A stretch of DNA of 43,742 nucleotides, taken from positions 1 through 43,742 of the forward strand of contig JAHEKF010000024.1 of assembly GCA_024638465.1 (NCBI GenBank), given 5' to 3'. Origin of the DNA: Rhodospirillaceae bacterium. GTDB taxonomy: Bacteria > Pseudomonadota > Gammaproteobacteria > Steroidobacterales > Rariloculaceae. Position numbers and translations under genes: made by a program. Positions 34,936 through 42,520 of the stretch are shown piece after piece. The first letter of the stretch is position 1. Each line of letters starts with the position of its first letter. The notes beneath the pieces are model-generated. The model saw only the letters and a program-made list of their open reading frames with translations. It searched no databases and was not told the origin of the DNA.

Positions 34936-35109
34936 ACGGGCGCCTCCACGCGCTCGCGTCCCGGTTGGTGGCCGATGGTACAACGCCATCTCGATCCGCT
35001 ACACCCCGCCGTGCCGGGGTCGGTTGTGCGCCGAACAGCGACTCTGCTACGGTCACCGAGGCCTTCGAGGTCGAGTCGAGTCAGGAAACGGGGCAACGGA
35101 GAAGAACCA

Positions 35110-35733
35110 ATGCGCTTTGTCGCTTCGGTAGCAGTAGGTACGGTGGTTACCGTACTTCTGTTCGTTCTCATGCACCGGCTCATTAATTCGGGCAATGAAG
35201 TCGGGATCGATCGCGGCGAGGGCGGCCTCGCAGGGTTCGTTCGCACGCCTCGGGAAGAAGTCGTTCGCGAGAGAGCGCGTCTGCGGCCGGAAGAACCGCC
35301 GCCTCCTGAAGACCCGCCGCCATTTCCGCAAACCGAAATGGTCCGCACGACCGATCAGCCACAGGTTGCCTTGAATTTCGACGTTACAGGCGTGCCCGTA
35401 ACGAGCGCGGTGCCGAATCCGTTGTTCGATGGGCCCTGGTCCCCCGGCACAGTTCCTACCGACGGCGAGATGGTCCCGATCGTTCAGGTGGCGCCGCGCT
35501 ATCCGGCGGAGGCCGTTCGGGAGAGGCTCGAGGGCTGGGTCCGGCTCGGATTCACCATTCTGCCCGACGGCAGTGTCGCCGACCCCGAGGTTCTCGAATC
35601 GCAACCCGGTCGGGTCTTCGACAGCAGCGCGCGTGCTGCCATTCAGCGCTGGCGCTTCAGGCCGCGAGTCGTGAACGGTGAGCCCGTGGCGGCGCGGGCC
35701 GAGTTGACGATGGATTTCTTTTTGCCGCAATGA
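35110..35733 (+). CDS. Energy transducer TonB
   Basis: A 207-residue protein with an N-terminal membrane anchor (FVASVAVGTVVTVLLFVLMH), an acidic Pro-rich spacer (RPEEPPPPEDPPPFP) and the TonB C-terminal domain from about residue 120 (IVQVAPRYPAEAVRERLEGW, VRLGFTILPDGSVADPEVLE, WRFRPRVVNGEPV). It would carry proton-motive-force energy to outer-membrane receptors such as the thiamine receptor here. GGAG precedes ATG 35110; the frame is open further upstream, but the anchor starts at this ATG. No exbB or exbD is adjacent. It is divergent from aacS. Confidence 0.92.
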   Translation: MRFVASVAVGTVVTVLLFVLMHRLINSGNEVGIDRGEGGLAGFVRTPREEVVRERARLRPEEPPPPEDPPPFPQTEMVRTTDQPQVALNFDVTGVPVTSAVPNPLFDGPWSPGTVPTDGEMVPIVQVAPRYPAEAVRERLEGWVRLGFTILPDGSVADPEVLESQPGRVFDSSARAAIQRWRFRPRVVNGEPVAARAELTMDFFLPQ

Positions 35734-35765
35734 CTTCGCCCGTCCGGATTCCGGCCGCGCGGTTC

Positions 35766-36503
35766 TCAATCTGCGTGGCCGAGATCCGGTTCGTCGAGAT
35801 GCTCCAGCAACGCCTGGCGCGACGCCGCGGATAACGTCGATGCCGAGTCGTAATGGTCGGGTATCAGCGCGGTGCCAACGGTGATGGCGAGGGGTCCCGG
35901 AACCGGGAGCCACGATCCGGCCGGAAATTTTTGTCTGGCGCCGGAGATGATCACGGGAACGACCGGCACGTTCGCGCGCCATGCGGCGCCGAAAGCACCC
36001 GGCCGGAAGCGTCTCAGCCCGGGAGTTGCTTCGAAGGTCCCCTCGGGGAAAAACGCCAGCGCGTCACCGGAGTCGGCCGCTTTGAAAAGCCGCCGTGTCA
36101 CCACCCGCTTTTGACCTCCGTCCTCACGGTTTACGAACTCGGAGCCGATTCGCCGCAGCAGGAAACCGGCGAACGGGAAACGCGCCATCTCGTGCTTGAT
36201 CACGAAAGTGAATCGCGGTGGCAACGCGGCGGTGAGAATAATCCCGTCGAGATAACTCGAGTGATTGGCAATTACGACACAAGCGCCGTCAGGCAGGACT
36301 CGGTCGCCCCGGTACCGAACCGGGCTCCCGATCGCCACGAAGAAAGCTCTGGCGAACCAGCGCGTCACGCGGCGGCGGGTATCCCGGCCTGGAATGACCG
36401 TAAGAACGATTAACGCAGGGACGACGGCGGCGATTAGCGCGCTCCACGCGTAAATCCCGTACCCCGCCCGGACGATTGTCGGCGCTTTCGCGGATCTGCT
36501 CAC
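35766..36503 (-). CDS. PlsC-type 1-acylglycerol-3-phosphate acyltransferase
   Basis: A 245-residue membrane-associated acyltransferase. The HX4D motif is NHSSYLDG, the second block is FFPEGTFEATPGLRRFRPGA, and the third is VPVIISGARQKFP. A hydrophobic N-terminal helix (YAWSALIAAVVPALIVLTVI) anchors it. It would acylate lysophosphatidate or a related lysophospholipid. It begins with GTG (no ATG is available in the first 100 residues except inside the fold) and is convergent with the tonB gene. Confidence 0.9.
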   Translation of the reverse strand: MSRSAKAPTIVRAGYGIYAWSALIAAVVPALIVLTVIPGRDTRRRVTRWFARAFFVAIGSPVRYRGDRVLPDGACVVIANHSSYLDGIILTAALPPRFTFVIKHEMARFPFAGFLLRRIGSEFVNREDGGQKRVVTRRLFKAADSGDALAFFPEGTFEATPGLRRFRPGAFGAAWRANVPVVPVIISGARQKFPAGSWLPVPGPLAITVGTALIPDHYDSASTLSAASRQALLEHLDEPDLGHAD

Positions 36504-36818
36504 AGTTATGTCAAAAATTTCCCGAACAGAACGCGAACTGGATTGCCCGGAAGACGCCGTTTCTGTGACAAGTGTCTCTTTATGTTAATGATTTCAGGGA
36601 TTTGTGATGGCAATCACGCTGCACGATCGTTCGCTAACGCATACTCGCCTGGCAGTCGAAAGCACACATAGGAAGCCAGAAGCCCCGCGTAATCCGCTGA
36701 ATTATATAGTTTTCTCTGGTGTCTTGGTAAGCACAGGGAAGTGCACGCAGCCGACCACGCCCGGATAAAGGAACGCGGCGGCTGCTGCCAAGCCACCGGA
36801 GCACGAGAACGACATAGA
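36504..36818. other. Intergenic region between plsC-like gene and xerD
   Basis: A 315-nt stretch, lower in GC than the flanks. I see no supported gene. It carries a minus-strand promoter candidate (36701-36730) and a TATATA/TATAGT run (36703-36710) that may serve xerD on the plus strand. Small frames in it have no similarity I recognise. Confidence 0.5.
36701..36730 (-). promoter_or_regulatory. Candidate sigma-70 promoter for the plsC-like gene
   Basis: On the minus strand TTACCA (36730-36725), an 18-nt spacer and TATAAT (36706-36701, perfect -10). It would give a leader of about 190 nt before the GTG at 36503. Confidence 0.35.
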
Positions 36819-37766
36819 ATGGCCCATAATTTCTTGCATACAAATTCATCCTTAGATGCCGGTAAGAACGGTAGCAAGGATTCGAAAGTCACCGTGGATC
36901 GTTTTCTCGACGCAATCTGGATGGAACGCGGCTTGTCCGAGAACACGCTGGATGCCTACCGCGCCGACCTGCTCGCGCTCGACCAGCGCCTGAAGAGTCG
37001 AGACGTCGAACTCATGAAGGCATCCAAGGCCGACTTACTGGATTACATTTCCTGGCGTGTCGATGGCGGTGCGAAACCCCGCTCGACGGCGCGGCAGCTG
37101 TCGAGCTTCCGCCGCTTCTATCGCTACCTTCTCCGGGAGGGCGTTATCTCCGTCGACCCGACTGCGGAAATCGCGATGCCGAAGATCGGCCGATCGTTGC
37201 CCCAGTCACTCAGTGAAGACGAAGTCGATGCGCTGTTGGCGGCGCCCAACGTCTCCGAGCCGTTGGGCAATCGCGACCGCGCGATGCTCGAACTGCTCTA
37301 TGCGACCGGACTGCGTGTGTCCGAACTCATCAACCTGAAGATGGAGCAGATGAATCTCAATCAGGGAGTCATCCGCGTCGTTGGTAAAGGTGACCGGGAA
37401 CGGCTCATTCCGCTCGGCGACGAAGCGCAGGATTGGTTACGCGATTTCATAGAGGGCGCTCGCATCGAGATTCTGCTCGAGCGCCAGACTGATTATCTGT
37501 TTCCCACCCGGCGGGGCGATCGAATGACGCGCCAGGCTTTCTGGCACATTATCAAGCGCTACGCGAAGAAAGCCGGCGTGAGCAAGAAGCTATCGCCGCA
37601 CACCGTGAGACATGCTTTTGCAACGCATCTGCTGAACAACGGCGCAGATCTTCGGGTCGTGCAACTGCTTCTTGGTCACAGTGATGTCTCGACGACACAG
37701 ATCTATACACACGTTGCTCGCGAGCGCATGAAGGACCTCCACTCGCGACATCACCCCCGGGGCTGA
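36819..37766 (+). CDS. xerD: Site-specific tyrosine recombinase XerD
   Basis: A 315-residue recombinase resolving chromosome dimers at dif with XerC and FtsK. N-terminal SAM-like DNA-binding domain (FLDAIWMERGLSENTLDAYR), then the catalytic domain with Arg in YATGLRVSELINLK, Lys in VVGKGDRERLIPLG, HTVRHAFATHLLNNGADLRV (HxxR), LLGHSDVSTTQIYTHV (His and nucleophile Tyr). XerD rather than XerC is suggested by adjacency to dsbC, the classic xerD-dsbC pair. ATG 36819 is chosen; the frame extends upstream to 36741. It is slightly longer than E. coli XerD (298). Confidence 0.94.
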   Translation: MAHNFLHTNSSLDAGKNGSKDSKVTVDRFLDAIWMERGLSENTLDAYRADLLALDQRLKSRDVELMKASKADLLDYISWRVDGGAKPRSTARQLSSFRRFYRYLLREGVISVDPTAEIAMPKIGRSLPQSLSEDEVDALLAAPNVSEPLGNRDRAMLELLYATGLRVSELINLKMEQMNLNQGVIRVVGKGDRERLIPLGDEAQDWLRDFIEGARIEILLERQTDYLFPTRRGDRMTRQAFWHIIKRYAKKAGVSKKLSPHTVRHAFATHLLNNGADLRVVQLLLGHSDVSTTQIYTHVARERMKDLHSRHHPRG

Positions 37767-37791
37767 TTCCGCCCTCGGCTGCGCGGAATTC

Positions 37792-37800
37792 TGCTAGAAT
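37792..37800 (+). promoter_or_regulatory. Possible extended -10 before dsbC
   Basis: TGCTAGAAT at 37792-37800 is an extended -10 (TGnTAGAAT) about 80 nt before the dsbC GTG. No strong -35 is seen; it could give dsbC its own transcript apart from xerD. Confidence 0.3.
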
Positions 37801-37880
37801 CGCGCCACAGTCACTGAACTCCGTTGGCTGTGGGGGGTCCAAATGTTTGTATTGCAAAGATTTTCGACGCGGAGCTATAC

Positions 37881-38612
37881 GTGAAATCTGGATGGTCTCT
37901 ACTGCCCTTGATGGTGATTTCTGCTGCTGCGCTGGCACAGGATGAGGCGAAACTCAGCAAGGAAGAAATCGCCGCGACGCTGGTCGGTGTCGACGCGTCG
38001 GAAGTCGCCGAGTCCCCGGTCGACGGAATGTATGAAGTCGCCGTCGGGTCGAGTGTCGCTTATGTAACAACCGACGGTCGGTATCTCCTGCAGGGCGATC
38101 TTTACGACCTGACCACCAATGAGAATGTGACCGAATCGCGACGAGCGCGAGAGCGGGTAAGCATGCTTTCGGGTGTCGATAGAGCGGACATGATTGTCTT
38201 TAGCCCCGCTCCCGAGGACGTCGACCACACGATAACGATTTTCACCGATATCGATTGCGGTTACTGCCGCCAGTTCCACAGCGAAATCGCAAAGGTCAAC
38301 GATCTCGGCATCGCCGTTCAATATCTTTTTTATCCGCGTACCGGCCCGGAAACCGAATCCTGGTATAAGGCCGACCGCGTATGGTGTTCGGGTACGGATG
38401 AACGTAACGAGTATCTGACGTCTGCGAAGCTCGGGGGCCAGATACCGGAAGATTCCTGCGAATCGACTCCGGTCAGTGCGCATTACGAACTCGGCAAAGC
38501 CGTAGGCGTGAGAGGAACACCAACGGTGTTCTCGGCCAGCGGCGTCCAGCTCGGCGGCTATCTGCCGCCCGACGATCTGCTCGAAAGACTAGAGCAGCTG
38601 ACCGCGGAATAG
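37881..38612 (+). CDS. dsbC: Thiol:disulfide interchange protein DsbC
   Basis: A 243-residue periplasmic disulfide isomerase. The signal peptide is MKSGWSLLPLMVISAAALAQ; an N-terminal cystatin-like dimerisation domain follows (VDGMYEVAVGSSVAYVTTDG), then the thioredoxin domain with TDIDCGYCRQFH (Cys126, Cys129), a second Cys pair around VWCSGT and DSCEST, and the cis-Pro loop GVRGTPTVFS. I choose the GTG at 37881, preceded by GGAG, because the signal peptide starts there; the frame is open up to 37824. It follows xerD as in many Gammaproteobacteria, but recJ, the usual next gene, is not here. Confidence 0.95.
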   Translation: MKSGWSLLPLMVISAAALAQDEAKLSKEEIAATLVGVDASEVAESPVDGMYEVAVGSSVAYVTTDGRYLLQGDLYDLTTNENVTESRRARERVSMLSGVDRADMIVFSPAPEDVDHTITIFTDIDCGYCRQFHSEIAKVNDLGIAVQYLFYPRTGPETESWYKADRVWCSGTDERNEYLTSAKLGGQIPEDSCESTPVSAHYELGKAVGVRGTPTVFSASGVQLGGYLPPDDLLERLEQLTAE

Positions 38613-38762
38613 CGCTCCCTGGATCGAACCGTCAGTCTCGCGGGGGGCTGACTTCCCAAGCTGTGTCGCGGCACCGGGTATGCGTCTTTGCGGCATCTCA
38701 ACTCGTGTGCGCAAATGTGCCCTGGCGCAGCGGTAAATTTTCGTTAGTCCGTCGTGGGTCAC

Positions 38763-38792
38763 GAAATTCTCGACAGGTCGAGTCAGAATTTC
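38763..38792. repeat. Strong inverted repeat upstream of cytochrome c gene
   Basis: GAAATTCT (38763-38770) and AGAATTTC (38785-38792) are perfect 8-nt inverted repeats, with an inner CTCGA/TCGAG dyad. No T-run follows on either strand, so it is not a plain terminator. It lies in the 277-nt gap between dsbC and the cytochrome gene and may be an operator or mRNA leader structure. Confidence 0.5.
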
Positions 38793-38889
38793 AAAGGCTT
38801 GCGGACGATGAAAAGAGTTTCACGCAATACGGATAGCGCAGCAGCGGCAATGGACAGTAACATTCTGGTGAGTAACCAACGGATTGCCA

Positions 38890-39825
38890 ATGAAATCATC
38901 CCTTCTCGTTTTCGCCTCAGCGCTTCTGTCGCCGGTCCTGGTAGTCGCCCAGTCGCTCGAATGGGCGTATCCGGTCCAGGACAACGTCATGGTTCCGTCG
39001 GATATCACGGCGGACACGGTACGCACGATTCCCGGCAGCGACCGAAGTTACACGCAAGCCGAGATCGACAATCACTGGGCGCCGCCCGACTGGTTCCCCG
39101 ACGATCACGCGCCGTTCCCCGATGTCGTTGCCAATGGCGATGGCGAGTACGTGCGCGGCTGCGCTGCCTGCCACCTCGCTTCGGGTTCCGGGCATCCCGA
39201 GTCGTCGCATCTGGCCGGACTGCCGGTCGAGTATTTCATGCGGCAGATGGCGGACTTCGCGAGCGGCGCGCGCATCGATCGCTTCTGGATGAACCCGATC
39301 GCCGAGCATATCAGCGATGCGGATTCCCGTGAGGCGGCCGAGTACTTTGCCGGCCTGCCTCCGCTCGACTGGATCGATGTCGTCGAGGCCGACACGGTGC
39401 CAAGGACCTACACCGGCGACGGCAGGATGCACTTCGTACATCCCGATGGCGGCACTCAGGAACTCGGTATGCGTATCATCGAAACGCCGAACGAACCCGA
39501 GTTCGCGACGGCGCGGCATCCCTACGCCAAGTTCACGGCGTATGTCCCGGTTGGCAGTGTCGCGCGCGGAGAGCTGCTTGCAACCACCGGCGCTGGCGGT
39601 ACGACGGTTCAGTGCGCGATCTGCCACGGCGAAGGTCTCCGCGGACTCGGCGAGATTCCAAGGATCGCCGGCGTGTCCGCAATGTATACCGTACGCCAGC
39701 TGAACGACTTCAAAAGCGGTACCCGTAACGGACCGGCTTCGGCGCTGATGCACGCAACCGTCGTCAATCTGACACCGGAGGATATCGTCTCCCTGGCGGC
39801 TTATCTGGTGTCGCTCGATCCCTGA
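38890..39825 (+). CDS. Secreted di-haem cytochrome c (c4-like)
   Basis: A 311-residue periplasmic protein: signal peptide MKSSLLVFASALLSPVLVVA, then two c-type haem sites, GCAACHLAS near residue 90 and VQCAICHGEG near 240, each in a domain of about 100 residues with helix-rich ends (FWMNPIAEHISDADSREAAE; LTPEDIVSLAAYLVSLDP). The two-domain order resembles cytochrome c4 electron carriers, though the spacing is longer. ATG 38890 is preferred to the TTG two codons earlier. It heads a block of secreted proteins (DUF6152, RidA), so it may accept electrons from a periplasmic oxidoreductase not found here. Confidence 0.88.
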   Translation: MKSSLLVFASALLSPVLVVAQSLEWAYPVQDNVMVPSDITADTVRTIPGSDRSYTQAEIDNHWAPPDWFPDDHAPFPDVVANGDGEYVRGCAACHLASGSGHPESSHLAGLPVEYFMRQMADFASGARIDRFWMNPIAEHISDADSREAAEYFAGLPPLDWIDVVEADTVPRTYTGDGRMHFVHPDGGTQELGMRIIETPNEPEFATARHPYAKFTAYVPVGSVARGELLATTGAGGTTVQCAICHGEGLRGLGEIPRIAGVSAMYTVRQLNDFKSGTRNGPASALMHATVVNLTPEDIVSLAAYLVSLDP

Positions 39826-39860
39826 ACGGCCGATTTCGGTAGAATCGGGGCATACCAATA

Positions 39861-40495
39861 ATGGAATGTCCCGATGGGTTTCGTGCTCGGCGTCCTGCGT
39901 CGCCGAAGCGGCAAGCCGCTGTCCCTGGCCTCATGTACGGTGTCTGCATGCGCGAATTCGGTGGTCATGCCGAACCCGATAACGACATTGATCTGTTGAC
40001 GCCCCCGGCGCGCGCTGCGCGCGAAGCGTTCAATGTGCTGACGGACGAACCGATTCTCGAGTGCATCCCCGATGGAATGCCGCGTACGATGTTGCATCCC
40101 ACGCTGATCGAGGTTGTCGACGAAGGCGACTGCATCACGATGAGAATTCACGAGCACGATATCGAGAGGACGATCTATCTGAACGACGATGTCGAAGTTG
40201 AACCGTCGACGCTCGGACATTCGGCAGGCCGCTGGGACGGCGATGCGCTGGTTGTGACCACGACGAATCTCGACTGGCCGAATTCGGATGAAGCCGGCAC
40301 GCCGCAGACGGGTGCGCCGCCCTCGCAGAGCGGTTCACGGTGTCGGAGGACGAGACGAGACTCGATTACGAACTGACTTCGACAGATCCTGCGGTTTTCC
40401 TGAGCCCGTCCGTAAGGACGGCGAGCTGGGTCTGGATGCCGGGTGTGGAGATCGAGCCGTTCGAATGTATGCTCTGGGAAGGAGCGGAGGACTGA
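39861..40495 (+). pseudogene. DUF6152-associated C-domain paralogue, frameshifted
   Basis: Frame 1 from 39861 matches the C-terminal half of the next gene: LTPPARAAREAFNVLTDEP versus LTPTGQAARDAWDPLADDP, and AGRWDGDALVVTTTNLDWP versus VGRWDGNTLTVTTTNVDYP. After GTPQ the similarity jumps to another frame near 40317-40322 (LAERFTVSEDETRLDYE versus VERFTLSENDTRLDWE) and continues to the TGA at 40493. A single missing base restores equal spacing between GTPQ and ERF. There is no N-terminal DUF6152 domain and no clear signal peptide; usable ATGs are 39861, 39933 and 39948. Either a recent pseudogene or a base-calling error in a C/G-rich run. Confidence 0.8.
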
Positions 40496-40497
40496 AG

Positions 40498-41526
40498 ATG
40501 AGAAGAGCATGGTTATTGATTCTGAGCGCGATATGTTCGCTTGCGGCGCAGGCGCATCATTCTTTTGGCGCGTTCTATGAAATGACGGAGGGCGTGGAAC
40601 TCTCCGGAGAGATCACCTCCGTATTCTGGCGAAACCCGCATATTCGTTTCACGATGGATGTGGCGAATGCCGATGGCAGTGTTTCGAGCTGGGATATGGA
40701 AGCGGGCTCGGTCAACACGCTGGAACGTTTCGGTATTGGCCAGGACATCATTCGTGTGGGCTCGAACATCAGCGTATGGGGTCCCGCGTCTCGGCATGGC
40801 CTCGATTCGATGTTTGTTGTTTCGATCGTTCCGGACGGTGGCGACGAGGTCGTGCTCAATCCGAACCTCGCATCGCGGCTGCCGCCGCCAAGCGGCGATC
40901 CGCTTCCGGAAGAGCTGGCGCTGGATGCGGAAGTGGTTGCGGCGGCGGAAGCCGAGGCGAGAGGAATCTTCCGTGTCTGGGTCCCCGAATCGCGTCCTAA
41001 CACCGGAAGCGGTGAGCATGTCTGGCCACTGACGCCGACCGGGCAAGCGGCGCGCGATGCCTGGGATCCGCTGGCTGACGACCCGGCTCTGCAGTGCATA
41101 CCGCCTGGTGTGCCCGTGGCAATGGACAATCCTTACCCAATTGATTTCACGGACAACGGCGACACGACCGTCATGCGCCTCGAAGAATGGGACGGTGTCC
41201 GGACCTTCCATATGTCTCCGGACGCAAGGCCGGGAGATCTCGAATACCCGCGAATGGGCTTCTCCGTCGGTCGGTGGGACGGCAATACGCTAACGGTCAC
41301 TACGACCAACGTCGACTATCCGTTCTTTGACGATGTCGGCACGCCGCAGAGCCCGGATGCGGTGATCGTGGAGCGCTTCACGCTCAGCGAGAACGATACA
41401 CGCCTCGATTGGGAAGCGACGATCACGGATCCCGTTAACTTTACCGAGCCGGCGACCTTGAGAGGAAACTGGCGCTGGTCGCCCGGCGAGCAGATCAAGC
41501 GGTACGAGTGCGAGCTCGAGGGGTAG
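40498..41526 (+). CDS. DUF6152 family secreted protein
   Basis: A 342-residue exported protein: signal peptide MRRAWLLILSAICSLAAQA followed by HHSFGAFYEMTEGVELSGEI, the DUF6152 opening, and a beta-rich first domain (about residues 20-110, SVFWRNPHIRFTMDVANADG). A second domain (about 160-342) is the same module as the upstream frameshifted gene. GGAGG lies 8 nt before ATG 40498, and the start is 2 nt after the upstream gene's shifted-frame stop, so the pair was built as an operon. Function unknown. The His-His at the mature N terminus could bind metal (inference). Confidence 0.85.
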   Translation: MRRAWLLILSAICSLAAQAHHSFGAFYEMTEGVELSGEITSVFWRNPHIRFTMDVANADGSVSSWDMEAGSVNTLERFGIGQDIIRVGSNISVWGPASRHGLDSMFVVSIVPDGGDEVVLNPNLASRLPPPSGDPLPEELALDAEVVAAAEAEARGIFRVWVPESRPNTGSGEHVWPLTPTGQAARDAWDPLADDPALQCIPPGVPVAMDNPYPIDFTDNGDTTVMRLEEWDGVRTFHMSPDARPGDLEYPRMGFSVGRWDGNTLTVTTTNVDYPFFDDVGTPQSPDAVIVERFTLSENDTRLDWEATITDPVNFTEPATLRGNWRWSPGEQIKRYECELEG

Positions 41527-41533
41527 AGATCGA

Positions 41534-42010
41534 ATGAAACATCGAAAACTACGGCTGGTTCCGGCGTTGATTCTATGCGCAATGCCGGGGCTGCTTGGGG
41601 CACAGGAAGATGGTGTCGCGCGGGAGTATATGACGCTCGACTGGACCGAGGGCCGGGCATTCTCGCCCGTGGTCACGACGACAGGCGGCAAAACGATCTG
41701 GCTTGCGGGAGTGACCACGGTTGCCGACGCGGCGGGTAATTCGCTTGCCGGCGACTTCGAAGGGCAGACGCGCGAAATATTCCGCATCATCGAGGAACGA
41801 TTGGAACAGTTTGGTGGCACGCTGTCGGACATCGTGACTATGACGGTGTATATCAGCGACACGCGCTTCGGCGACCCGTTCGTCGCGATTCGCAGAGAGA
41901 TATTCGAGCCTGGCCGCTATCCATCGAGCGCGCTGATCACAGTCACCGGTTTCGCGCGGCCCGAGAGCCTGCTCGAGGTGAAGGCGACTGCAGTCGTAGG
42001 CGCCGACTAA
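41534..42010 (+). CDS. Exported RidA (YjgF/YER057c/UK114) family protein
   Basis: A 158-residue protein with a signal peptide (RLVPALILCAMPGLLGAQ) before a RidA domain (residues about 30-158). Family traits: DWTEGRAFSPVVTTTGGKTI, the FEGQTREIFRIIEERLEQFG helix, RYPSSALITVTGFARPESLL with the conserved Arg, and the terminal LLEVKATAVVG with Glu. Cytosolic RidA deaminates reactive enamines; a secreted form must act on other substrates. It is 7 nt after the DUF6152 gene and so part of the same secreted operon. Confidence 0.88.
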   Translation: MKHRKLRLVPALILCAMPGLLGAQEDGVAREYMTLDWTEGRAFSPVVTTTGGKTIWLAGVTTVADAAGNSLAGDFEGQTREIFRIIEERLEQFGGTLSDIVTMTVYISDTRFGDPFVAIRREIFEPGRYPSSALITVTGFARPESLLEVKATAVVGAD

Positions 42011-42025
42011 GCGCGTGCTGCTGCC

Positions 42026-42505
42026 TTAGCCAGATTGCGCCTTGCGTTTCTCGAGAAAGTTCACGCGCTTGACGACATCGCCGGGCTCAATGCGCCCGAT
42101 CGGTGTAGAGCTGTAGGTCGAGGAGACGACTTTACCTTCGCCGTCGAGTATGAATTCCGACGGCTGGATTATCCCTCGCTCTGCATTCCACCACGCGCCA
42201 ATTGAGTCCGCCTGCTGCTTGGTGACGCCGACGGCGATCGGGAAGCTGACGTCGTTCAGGATATCCGCGGAGTCTTCCACCGAATCGGCCGACGCGCCCA
42301 GTATCGCGACGTTCAGATCGTCCAGCTGATGCTTGATGGCTTCGTAGCCGGCCAACTGCCGGCGGCAGTAAGGTCACCAGTGACCCCGATAGAAGAGTAC
42401 GACCTGATATGGCGTCGAGATATCGCCGGGTAGCGTGATATTGCCGCCGTCCGCGAGCGCGAGGGTCATGCCCGGGAACAAGTCCCCTTCATTGAGTTTG
42501 TTCAT
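42026..42505 (-). CDS. Selenocysteine-containing peroxiredoxin (in-frame UGA, Sec44)
   Basis: Read from ATG 42505 (AGGA 10 nt upstream) the frame is open to 42026 except for one TGA at 42374-42376. The product is 159 residues with a redoxin fold: FPGMTLALADGGNITLP, VVLFYRGHW-U-PYCRRQLAG, NVAILGASADSVEDSADIL, PSEFILDGEGKVVSS. The TGA (codon 44) stands exactly where AhpC/TSA-type relatives have the first Cys of WCPxC; Cys47 is kept. Selenocysteine at redoxin active sites is a known theme in marine bacterial selenoproteomes. It would reduce peroxides in the cytoplasm. It lies 15 nt after the rhodanese gene. A nonsense mutation or sequencing error is the alternative, but the position and downstream hairpin argue against it. 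Confidence 0.85.
42347..42363 (-). promoter_or_regulatory. Candidate bacterial SECIS element
   Basis: On the minus strand GCCGGC-AGTTG-GCCGGC forms a perfect 6-bp GC stem with a 5-nt loop. The loop starts 17 nt after the UGA and has G at its second place followed by U, matching what is known of SelB-bound SECIS elements (small apical loop with early G/U at about 16-37 nt). The reading frame passes through it unbroken. Confidence 0.75.
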
Positions 42506-42520
42506 ACGCGAATCCTAGCA

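Noticed and set aside
34461-35186. Plus-strand frame across the start of aacS and into tonB
   Set aside because: Arg/Ser-rich shadow of the reverse-strand ligase; the TonB frame is different and supported.
36614-36946. Minus-strand open frame between the plsC-like gene and xerD
   Set aside because: Overlaps the xerD start on the opposite strand, with no similarity or ribosome site.
38754-39332. Plus-strand open frame upstream of and across the cytochrome gene
   Set aside because: The cytochrome frame has signal peptide and two CxxCH sites; this frame is a shadow in its second half and has no similarity in the first.
42026-42355. Peroxiredoxin fragment as a stand-alone gene with TTG start
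   Set aside because: It begins in the middle of the redoxin fold after the active site. The intact frame through the UGA gives a normal-length redoxin with its own ribosome site.
42355-42367. Alternative hairpin CTGCC-GCC-GGCAG after the UGA
   Set aside because: It competes with the longer, better 6-bp GCCGGC stem, is closer to the UGA, and lacks the G/U loop expected of a SECIS.
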